This document shows positions 9,097-15,341 of a DNA stretch of 64,000 bases, piece by piece. The notes under the pieces were generated by a model. The model ran no database searches, was not told where the DNA came from, and saw only the letters and a program-made list of their open reading frames with translations. The position numbers were made by a program, and so were the translations under genes. Origin of the DNA: Sorangium cellulosum So ce56 (GTDB taxonomy: Bacteria > Myxococcota_A > Polyangia > Polyangiales > Polyangiaceae). The stretch is from positions 5,290,501-5,354,500 of the forward strand of contig NC_010162.1 of the NCBI RefSeq assembly GCF_000067165.1. Direction: 5' to 3'. The first letter of the stretch is position 1, and each line of letters begins with the position of its first letter.

Positions 9097-10173
9097 TTAC
9101 CCCGACTCCGGCTCCGTCCTACCTTCGCGCTCCTCTTCCGTGCTCGGGGAGATCCGGCCGGAAGCCTGAACGATGCGGCGCGCCGCTTCCATCCATCGCC
9201 GCCGATCGTCCCGCCGCAGCTGGTTGCGCACGACGATCTTCACGAGGCGGTGGACGCTGAGCGCGTGCGGCCGCACCTCGATCAGCGAGTGCAGCCGCAG
9301 CATCGCGATGGCGTCGTCGAGCGCGAGCGGGTCGTATTCGCTGAGCGACCGCCGAGGGATCGCGTCCATCGGCAGGAAGGAGCACAAGCTGAGGAGCTCC
9401 GCCGCTGCCTGGTGGCTGAACACGGCCGCGAGCGAGCTCTCCCAGGCGGTCGCGACCGTCACAGGGAAGCTGACGGGGCGCTCCAGGAGCGCGGCCGGCC
9501 GCTGCCGGAAGAGGGCGAGGTACTCCGCGAGCGGGCGCCCGGTCTCCTCGATGTAAGCGCCGGCCTGCGCCAGGGCGAGCGGCAGATCCCCGAGCTCCTC
9601 TGCGAGCGCGTCGGCCGACTCCGCGTCGGTCTCGCCCGTGCGCTGGAGCAGGAAGCGCACCGACTCGGCGCGCTCGATGCCGCGGACGTTCACCGTCGTG
9701 AGACCGCGCCAGATAGGGTTCTGCGACGTCGTGAGGATGTGGCCGCCGTGGGAGACGCTCGGGATGTAGGGCTCGACCTCGCTCGGGTCGCGCACGCCAT
9801 CGAAGAGGAGCAGCCAGCGACCGCGGCGCCCGAGCTTGCTGCGCACCACGCCGACCGCGCGAGCGGGATCCAGCTGCTCGTGGTCGGGCAGCCTCATCTC
9901 CGCGGCGAGCGTGACGAAGGAGGCGTCCATCGTCGCCTGGCTCTGACCGTCGATCAGGAAGACGGTGTCGTAAGCGCCGGCGTTGCGGTACGCGTACTCG
10001 ATCGCGAGCTTGGTCTTGCCGGTGCCGCCGAGCCCGCAGAGCGGCGCCACGCCGCGCCTGGCGAGCGCGGCGCCGATCTCGGCGAGCAGATCGTCGCGCG
10101 CGGCCAGGTTCCGGCTGGTCGACGCGGGGACGCTCCAGATCCCGGGCGGCGGTGGCACCTCTGAATGGCTCAC
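9097..10173 (-). CDS. NB-ARC ATPase without TIR or TPR domains
   Basis: A STAND-type ATPase that ends where its neighbour's TPR array would begin. With the GTG at 10173 it has 358 residues: a short Pro-rich start, Walker A GLGGTGKT (47-54), Walker B LLLFDGVRDP (D125), a sensor segment TTSQNP (148-153), the LGDLPLALAQAGAYIEE motif and a winged-helix part with VHRLVKIVVR. The sensor Arg found as TSRN in the downstream paralogue is Gln here. The frame is open further upstream to 10353, but that portion overlaps the end of the SIR2-TIR gene and encodes basic low-complexity sequence, so a start just after that gene (27 bp) is preferred. It probably partners the SIR2-TIR protein as a split STAND system (inference). 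Confidence 0.8.
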   Translation of the reverse strand: MSHSEVPPPPGIWSVPASTSRNLAARDDLLAEIGAALARRGVAPLCGLGGTGKTKLAIEYAYRNAGAYDTVFLIDGQSQATMDASFVTLAAEMRLPDHEQLDPARAVGVVRSKLGRRGRWLLLFDGVRDPSEVEPYIPSVSHGGHILTTSQNPIWRGLTTVNVRGIERAESVRFLLQRTGETDAESADALAEELGDLPLALAQAGAYIEETGRPLAEYLALFRQRPAALLERPVSFPVTVATAWESSLAAVFSHQAAAELLSLCSFLPMDAIPRRSLSEYDPLALDDAIAMLRLHSLIEVRPHALSVHRLVKIVVRNQLRRDDRRRWMEAARRIVQASGRISPSTEEEREGRTEPESG

Positions 10174-10199
10174 CGGCTGGGCGCCGGCGCTCGGTGAGC

Positions 10200-11699
10200 T
10201 CAGGAGGGGTTTTGGGTGAGCTGCTCGACCTGCTTTCGGATGCCCTTTGCGATGTCGGTGAACGCCTCGCTCTGGTTGACCCAGCTCGTCACCGGGCGCC
10301 CGCCCCGCGGCAAGCTGGCCAGCCTGCCGAAGGGCGCGCCCTCCCAGTCGCAAGCGTCGAGGATGACGGGGATGACGCGCGCCTCACCCCGTTCGTGGCG
10401 CTCGATCGCCTTCTGCATCTCGACGTCGTAGCAGAAGTCCGACGCGAGGAAGTCCGCGCTGATGAGCAGCAGGATGACCTTCGCGGTCTCGAGGTGCTCG
10501 GCCAGCGCCGTGTCGCGCTCCTCGCCAGCGCCGATCTCGCCGTCGTGCCAGCCGCGGATGACGCCCTTCCGCTTGAGGATGGCGAGGTGCGTCTCGAGCT
10601 TGTCGCGCAGCTCGCGGTTGCTCTCCGAGTACGAGAAGAACACCTCGATCGGGCTCGCCGGGGGCTCGGAGACGCGCTCGCGCCGCGAGGCTTCGAGCGC
10701 CCCCGTCATCGTGACCGTGTCGTCGTACGCGGCCGAGTCCGGCGGGAGGTCGTACGGCGCGCCGAGGGGCGATGACGAGGGCGGGAGCTCGAGATCGGGG
10801 ATCGGGGGCGGAAGGATCGAGCGGCCGCGCGACGTGATCGCGCGCGGCCGGGGCGCGCACGTGCGGTCGAGGATCGCGAGCACCCGGTCGTGGCTGCCGT
10901 CGGGGGTGTCGTAAGGCAGGAGCAGGAACCCCATGTCCGCGAGCGTCTTGCGGCGGAGCGGCGTCAAGCTCGAGCCCGGGGCGATAACGAAGCGGGGCGG
11001 CGGCGAGGCGCCCGAGAGCGCGTGGATGTCCGCCAGCATCTCGTCGAAGTTCCCGTCGGCGCGTCCGAAGCCGATGAAGAGCACGGGGCACCGCGAGAGC
11101 ACGGTCGTGAGCGACTTGCGCACGTCGGGCGGCGCGATCGACGCGAGGAAGCGCTCGCGCGCGAACACCCAGCTGTGCGGCTCCTTCAGCGTGCCGTGCA
11201 GTTTGAGGATGAACCGCCGCCGCCACGCGACCTCGTCGGTGACGCGCCACATGGTGTCCCACTCGAAGCCGAAGGCGCGCTCGAGCAGGTGGTTCAGGTT
11301 CGTGGTGAGCACGGCGCGCAGCTTGTCTCGCAGCGCGGCGATCGCGATCGCGATCCGCGGCGGCTCGAGCCCCTCGTCGTCGAGCGCATCCTCGACGAAC
11401 GCGTTGAACTCCGCTGGGCCGAGCGCCTGCTCCGCCGCGCCCAGCGCCTCGCTGTAGCGCTGCGAGCGCGCGAGGGCCGCGACCTCGGCGATCGCGACCT
11501 CGTCGCTGGTCTGCTCGCGCACCCTCTCGACGAGCAGGTCGACGAGCTGACGCCACGTCGGCAGCCCGGCCGCGGCCGAGATGCCTCCCCCGACGAAGAG
11601 CACGAGCTCTCCGCTCTCGAGCGCCTCATGCAGCGCTTCGATCACCGCGGCGTCGACCTCCGCGCTCACCGTGTTCGCGTTGTCCATAAGGGTTGACAT
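10200..11699 (-). CDS. SIR2-like / TIR domain fusion protein
   Basis: Carries two domain types that both consume NAD in known bacterial defence systems. Residues about 20-280 are SIR2-like: GGGISAAAGLPTW (37-49), TTNLNHLLE with N134, KLHG with H168, and a Rossmann C-part FIGFGRADGNFDEML. After a Pro-rich linker (about 290-349) comes a TIR domain (350-499) with VFFSYSESNREL, SADFLASDFCYDVEM and candidate catalytic Glu E427. The TIR closely resembles that of the STAND gene downstream, including the shared ending NQSEAFTDIAKGIR. The ATG at 11699 is preceded by GAGGGG; an ATG at 11687 is an alternative. It is first of a probable three-gene minus-strand unit. Function as an abortive-infection effector is inference. 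Confidence 0.88.
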   Translation of the reverse strand: MSTLMDNANTVSAEVDAAVIEALHEALESGELVLFVGGGISAAAGLPTWRQLVDLLVERVREQTSDEVAIAEVAALARSQRYSEALGAAEQALGPAEFNAFVEDALDDEGLEPPRIAIAIAALRDKLRAVLTTNLNHLLERAFGFEWDTMWRVTDEVAWRRRFILKLHGTLKEPHSWVFARERFLASIAPPDVRKSLTTVLSRCPVLFIGFGRADGNFDEMLADIHALSGASPPPRFVIAPGSSLTPLRRKTLADMGFLLLPYDTPDGSHDRVLAILDRTCAPRPRAITSRGRSILPPPIPDLELPPSSSPLGAPYDLPPDSAAYDDTVTMTGALEASRRERVSEPPASPIEVFFSYSESNRELRDKLETHLAILKRKGVIRGWHDGEIGAGEERDTALAEHLETAKVILLLISADFLASDFCYDVEMQKAIERHERGEARVIPVILDACDWEGAPFGRLASLPRGGRPVTSWVNQSEAFTDIAKGIRKQVEQLTQNPS

Positions 11700-11733
11700 C
11701 GAGCCCCTCGAGTCTATCGCTCCTCGGCGCGCA

Positions 11734-11777
11734 GCGCACTTTTGCGGCGCGTCGCGCGGCGCGCCGCAAAAGTGCGC
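11734..11777. promoter_or_regulatory. Perfect 18-bp inverted repeat with 8-base loop upstream of SIR2-TIR gene
   Basis: The arms gcgcacttttgcggcgcg (11734-11751) and cgcgccgcaaaagtgcgc (11760-11777) are exact reverse complements around the loop tcgcgcgg. The element lies 35 bp before the SIR2-TIR start, in the region shared with the divergent gene at 11914. It could be an operator, a leader hairpin in the SIR2-TIR transcript, or a terminator for stray transcription. AAAAGT/ACTTTT stands out in a GC-rich surrounding. Confidence 0.75.
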
Positions 11778-11913
11778 CGCGCGGCGCAGGGTCGAACGCT
11801 CGACCAGGTGTCCCGCTGCGGTCATGACGTCCGAGACGACTGACCCGCCGCATCGAGCGAAGCCGGAAGAGGCGGAAACAGTCCGCGAGGCTGGAGCATG
11901 CTACGTCTCCGAC

Positions 11914-12867
11914 ATGCGTCCGGCGGCCCTCTTCACGCTGGCCACGGTGGCCTCGCTCGTCGCGTTCTCCCTGGCCGGCGTGGCCGCTCCACCATCCCGC
12001 GCGCGGCGCGCCCCGCGCCTCCCGGCGCGCGCGGAGGCCGCGCTCTCGGCGTCTGCCGCGGGCGAGCGCGCGAGCGTCGTCGCGCTGCGCGCGCCCGGTC
12101 CGCCCGCCGTCCTCGTGCGCGCGGGGAGCTTCACGATGGGATCGAGCGAGGTCGAGATCGCGCACGCGGTGACGCTCTGCAAGCTCGAGCCGGCCGGTGA
12201 GCTGTGCGTCGACGAGACCGAGGCGAGCTTCGCAAACGAGCTCGTGCCCCACGAGGTGTACCTGTCGGATTTCTGGATCGACCGAACCGAGGTGACTGTC
12301 GCGAGCTACCGCCGGTGCGTCTCGGCCGGCGTCTGCGCCGAACCTCCGTATGCCTCCGGCGGGCAGCGGTTCGATCGGCCCGAGGTGCCGGTGGTGCTCG
12401 TCTCGTGGAGCGACGCGCAGCGCTACTGCGTCTGGGCCGGCGGTCGCCTGCCGACCGAGGCCGAATGGGAGCGGGCGGCGCGGGGCGTGGCCGGGCGCCG
12501 CTACCCCTGGGGCCATGTCTACAACCCATTCCACGCGAACCACGGGAGGCTGTCGTTCGACGAGCTCGACGACAGCGACGGCTTCCTCGAGCTCGCGCCC
12601 GTCGGCTCGCTCGTGGCCGGCCGCACCCCCGACGGCATCGACGACCTCGCCGGCAATGTCGAGGAGTGGGTCGCTGACTACTACCATCCCGAGTATCCAA
12701 GCGGCAGCGCGAAGAACCCGCGGGGGCCCGACATGGGGGAGGAGCGCGTGCTGCGCGGCGGCAGCTACATCCTGGGTCGGCCCTGGCTGCGTGGCGCCGC
12801 GCGGGGGCACGACTCGCCGACCAGCCGCCGCGCGTGGCGCGGCTTCCGCTGCGCGCGCGACGCCTGA
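11914..12867 (+). CDS. Exported formylglycine-generating-enzyme-fold protein lacking the catalytic cysteines
   Basis: Belongs by sequence to the SUMF1/FGE-sulfatase family. The start at 11914 is chosen because it opens with a signal peptide (MRPAALFTLATVASLVAFSL, then AGVAAPP); an ATG at 11824 would bury it. The FGE domain fills about residues 65-317: GSFTMGSSEVE, FWIDRTEVTVASYRRCV, VSWSDAQRYCVWAGGRLPTE, the GNVEEWVADYY motif and the end RGFRCARDA. In active FGE the segment after RGGSY contains the copper-binding cysteine pair; here it reads RGGSYILGRPWLRGAAR, with no Cys. It is therefore probably not a sulfatase-activating enzyme but uses the fold for binding or another chemistry. No sulfatase gene is nearby. 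It stands alone, followed by a 32-bp repeat tract. Confidence 0.82.
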   Translation: MRPAALFTLATVASLVAFSLAGVAAPPSRARRAPRLPARAEAALSASAAGERASVVALRAPGPPAVLVRAGSFTMGSSEVEIAHAVTLCKLEPAGELCVDETEASFANELVPHEVYLSDFWIDRTEVTVASYRRCVSAGVCAEPPYASGGQRFDRPEVPVVLVSWSDAQRYCVWAGGRLPTEAEWERAARGVAGRRYPWGHVYNPFHANHGRLSFDELDDSDGFLELAPVGSLVAGRTPDGIDDLAGNVEEWVADYYHPEYPSGSAKNPRGPDMGEERVLRGGSYILGRPWLRGAARGHDSPTSRRAWRGFRCARDA

Positions 12868-12909
12868 GCCGCGGCGGGCGACGCGCGTGCCGAGGCGCGC
12901 GCGACGAGC

Positions 12910-12999
12910 GCGGCGGTCGGCCGCCGCGCGGGCCGAGGCGCGCGGCGGTCGGCCGCCGCGCGGGCCGAGGCGCGCGGCGGTTGGCCGCCGCGCCGGAAG
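12910..12999. repeat. 32-bp tandem repeat, about 2.8 copies
   Basis: Units start at 12910, 12942 and 12974, each opening with gcggcggtcggccgccgcgc; the third has one C-to-T change and is cut short. Every unit contains an internal dyad (cggcgg / ccgccg). The tract fills the 148-bp gap between the FGE-fold gene and the phosphoesterase gene and ends 16 bp before the latter's start. Confidence 0.85.
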
Positions 13000-13015
13000 A
13001 GCCCATACTGCGCCC

Positions 13016-13960
13016 GTGAGGATCGCGCACCTCTCTGACCTGCACCTCCTCTCCCTCGAGGGGGCCTTCCCGTTCCGGCTCCTGAACAAGCGTCTCACGG
13101 GCTACCTCAACCTCCGCTTCCGGCGCCACGCCATCCACAAGCCGCACGCGGTGCACGCAGCGGCGCGGGAGATACGGCGGCTCGGCGTGGACCACGTCGT
13201 CATCACCGGCGATGTCTCGAACCTCGCGCTCGAACGAGAGTTCGTCCTGGTCCGCGACTTCTTGCAGAGCGGTCTCGGTCTTCCGCCCGAACGGGTGAGC
13301 ATCGTCCCGGGGAACCACGACGCGTACACGAAGGGCGCGCACCGCTCGCAGCGCTTCTCTCGGTACTTCGCGCCGTACCTGCGCTCCGACCTCGTCCTCG
13401 ACGCGCCTGGGAAGAGCGACGACGGTGGGGCCACCCGCGACGGCGGAGACTCGGCGTTCCCCTTCGTGCACCTGCGCGGGCCCGTCGCGATCATCGGCCT
13501 CTCGACCGCCTGGCCGCGTCCCCCGCTGGTGGCGTCGGGGCGGCTCGGCCCGGTCCAGCTGCGCGCGCTCGAGCGAGCGCTAGAACACCCGGAGGTGCGG
13601 CGGCGAACGCCGGTCGTGCTCCAGCACCACCCCTTCCATAACCCGGCGAGCCGGGCGAAGACCTTGCTGGAAGGCCTGGGTGACGCCGCGGCAGAGGGGC
13701 GGCTGCTGCGGCAGGTGCGCCGCGGCTTGCTGCTGCATGGGCACCTGCACCGGCGCATTCACCGCAAGCTGCACACCGAGCGGGGTCACATCGACGCCGT
13801 GGGCGCCACCAGCGCTTCGCTCCTTCACGACAGCGACGAACGGATGGCCGGGTTCAATGTCTACGAGATCGACGACGCGGGGACGATCGGGGGCATCACG
13901 TCGCACCGCTTCGTCCCGGGTCAAGATGCGTTCCGCGAGGTCCCGGTCCCCGAGCGATGA
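13016..13960 (+). CDS. Calcineurin-like metallophosphoesterase
   Basis: Two-metal phosphoesterase of the CpdA/YkuE-like superfamily; substrate unknown. The GTG at 13016 gives 314 residues beginning directly with the first metal motif HLSDLHL, typical for the family. The other motifs are present in order: GDVSN, PGNHDAY, LQHHPFH, and GHLHRRIH. A charged insert (about 120-140, DDGGATRDGGD) is peculiar to this protein. The start lies just after a repeat tract and no clear Shine-Dalgarno is seen. It is followed 9 bp after the stop by a GC hairpin. A 3',5'-cAMP phosphodiesterase activity is possible from family membership, but this superfamily is broad. Confidence 0.88.
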   Translation: MRIAHLSDLHLLSLEGAFPFRLLNKRLTGYLNLRFRRHAIHKPHAVHAAAREIRRLGVDHVVITGDVSNLALEREFVLVRDFLQSGLGLPPERVSIVPGNHDAYTKGAHRSQRFSRYFAPYLRSDLVLDAPGKSDDGGATRDGGDSAFPFVHLRGPVAIIGLSTAWPRPPLVASGRLGPVQLRALERALEHPEVRRRTPVVLQHHPFHNPASRAKTLLEGLGDAAAEGRLLRQVRRGLLLHGHLHRRIHRKLHTERGHIDAVGATSASLLHDSDERMAGFNVYEIDDAGTIGGITSHRFVPGQDAFREVPVPER

Positions 13961-13969
13961 GCCCGCCGC

Positions 13970-13992
13970 GCGCTCGGCGCTCCGCCGAGCGC
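13970..13992 (+). terminator. GC-rich hairpin after the phosphoesterase gene
   Basis: A 9-bp perfect stem (gcgctcggc / gccgagcgc) with a 5-base loop begins 9 bp after the stop codon. No T-run follows, so it may be a non-canonical terminator or an RNA 3'-end stabiliser. Confidence 0.4.
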
Positions 13993-14136
13993 CCCACCGG
14001 AGCCGCGCGCAATCCATCCGCCGCACGCAGGCCCGTCCAGGCGGGCGCGCGATGTTCGGGGCTCGGCAATGCCGTGACTCGAGCGCAGCGGGGGCGCTGC
14101 GCGGGCAGTCCGGTGGGGCTCTGGTCAGGAGGAAAG

Positions 14137-14343
14137 TCAGGCGGTGGCGCGGATCACGTTGACCGCCTGCAGACCTTTGGGACCTTCTTTGATCTCAAAT
14201 TCAACGGTCTCGTCCTCGAACAGACGGCGGCGCCCCTCCCCGTTGATCTGCGAATAGTGAACGAAGACGTCGGGGCCAGTCTCTTGCTTGATGAAGCCCC
14301 AACCCTTCTCGTCGTTGAACCACTTAACCTTGCCAACTGCCAT
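14137..14343 (-). CDS. Cold-shock protein, CspA family
   Basis: A 68-residue single OB-fold RNA/DNA-binding protein that melts RNA secondary structure. The RNP motifs KGWGFIKQ and VFVHYSQI are intact, the start MAVGKVKWFND is typical, and the length matches the family. An aromatic/basic patch (W, F, F, H) for single-strand binding is present; the position after FVHY is SQI, where SAI is usual. The ribosome site GGAGG lies just before the ATG (TGGAGGAAAT). A sigma-70-like promoter at 14559-14587 would give a leader of about 200 nt, in keeping with the long regulatory leaders of cspA-type genes. The gene is convergent with the phosphoesterase. Confidence 0.95.
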   Translation of the reverse strand: MAVGKVKWFNDEKGWGFIKQETGPDVFVHYSQINGEGRRRLFEDETVEFEIKEGPKGLQAVNVIRATA

Positions 14344-14558
14344 ATTTCCTCCACTTCAGAGCTCGTCGATACCCGAGGCGCGCAGGCTGGCAGTCGGGAG
14401 GTGACCACGGCTGCGGTCCCTGATTCCGATGCGGGCTTGGCTGCATGCAGCAAACCCCCCTCGTAGACAGATCCAGCTTGCGCAGGGCGGCTGCCCAGCC
14501 GCTGGTTGATGTGCGTGCGCGGCGACTTCGACGATTCTCCCCGGTCCGAGCGGGCGCC

Positions 14559-14587
14559 AACGTAAACGGCTCGATGCGCCAAGGTCA
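14559..14587 (-). promoter_or_regulatory. Predicted sigma-70-type promoter for the cold-shock gene
   Basis: On the minus strand TTGACC (14587-14582) and TACGTT (14564-14559) are separated by exactly 17 bases. Transcription would start near 14552, leaving a leader of about 208 nt before the ATG at 14343. Sequence match only; no transcript data. Confidence 0.5.
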
Positions 14588-15258
14588 AGCAGCGATGATG
14601 GTTCGGCGGGCGCTTGCGCGAGGCAGTACCGCTTCACCGGCAGTCTCCGGTTGCAGCAGCCGCCGATGGGAATTTCGCGTCGTACAGCGGATCCTGACGG
14701 CGAGTCCACGAGCACGCGCGGTGACGGCGCGCCGTGGGGTGCGAAGCAGAATTCGCGCAGCCGTCAAGATTTGCGCTTTTATCGAAGAACCTTGTCCTTC
14801 GGCGCGCGCAGCGCGTCGTGGTCCGTGAGGGCTTCGCCATGTCACGCAGCGAGCCTCGCACGTCGGGCAGCGATCTCCTGGCCTCCGCCGCAATGGCGCG
14901 GCGCTTCGGGCGCGCTCCTCGTGCTGCGCGCGTCGTGGGAGCGAGCGACGCAGCGCGCTCCGGGCGCTTTCCGAGCGGAGGCCAGCCGCTTGCGGCGCTT
15001 TTGCCGAGAACATCGATCGAGCGTCGCGGCGGAGCAGGCGACCTGCTCGAAGGACATCACGGCACCGGGCGGCGCCGGCTCAGCCTGTTCGCCGGCGTTC
15101 CCCCTGCGCGCGCTGGCGCGACAGCTCGGCGGATCGATCCCCGGACCGGCATCGCGCGCTCGACCTGCGCCGCGCCCCGTGCGCTCAGGAGGCGCAGGCG
15201 GCAGAGTCCCGGGCTCGAGCCCGCTCGCCGCCCGGGAGCAGGAATCGAAGGCATCTCG
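14588..15258. other. Gene-free stretch between divergent cspA-type and FHA genes
   Basis: About 670 bp upstream of both the cold-shock leader promoter and the FHA gene. Open frames exist in several phases, but their translations are Arg/Ala/Ser-rich with no motif, no ribosome site and the wrong codon-position GC pattern. The part from about 14640 to 14800 is slightly less GC-rich than the rest. No tRNA, repeat or insertion sequence is visible. It may hold a small RNA or the decayed remains of a gene, but nothing can be named. Confidence 0.5.
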
Positions 15259-15287
15259 TTGACATGTCTGTTCGAGCTTGCTCGTAT
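15259..15287 (+). promoter_or_regulatory. Possible promoter of the FHA/CpaF-like gene
   Basis: A perfect -35-like TTGACA at 15259-15264 is followed after 17 bases by TCGTAT, a weak -10. A start near 15294 would leave a leader of about 48 nt to the ATG at 15342 and would exclude the earlier in-frame ATG at 15264. Confidence 0.35.
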
Positions 15288-15341
15288 GGCGTGGCGAGGG
15301 CATCGGGTCTCACCTCCGCCCTGGCCCCGCGAGGCGACGAG

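Noticed and set aside
9097..10353. Upstream start at 10353 for the NB-ARC gene
   Set aside because: It would overlap the end of the SIR2-TIR gene by over 150 bp with basic, motif-free sequence.
12910..12999. CRISPR-like 32-bp repeats
   Set aside because: No spacers; the units abut each other.
14588..15258. Possible small genes in the 670-bp gap
   Set aside because: Several short frames exist but none has a ribosome site, family motif or the right codon-position GC pattern.
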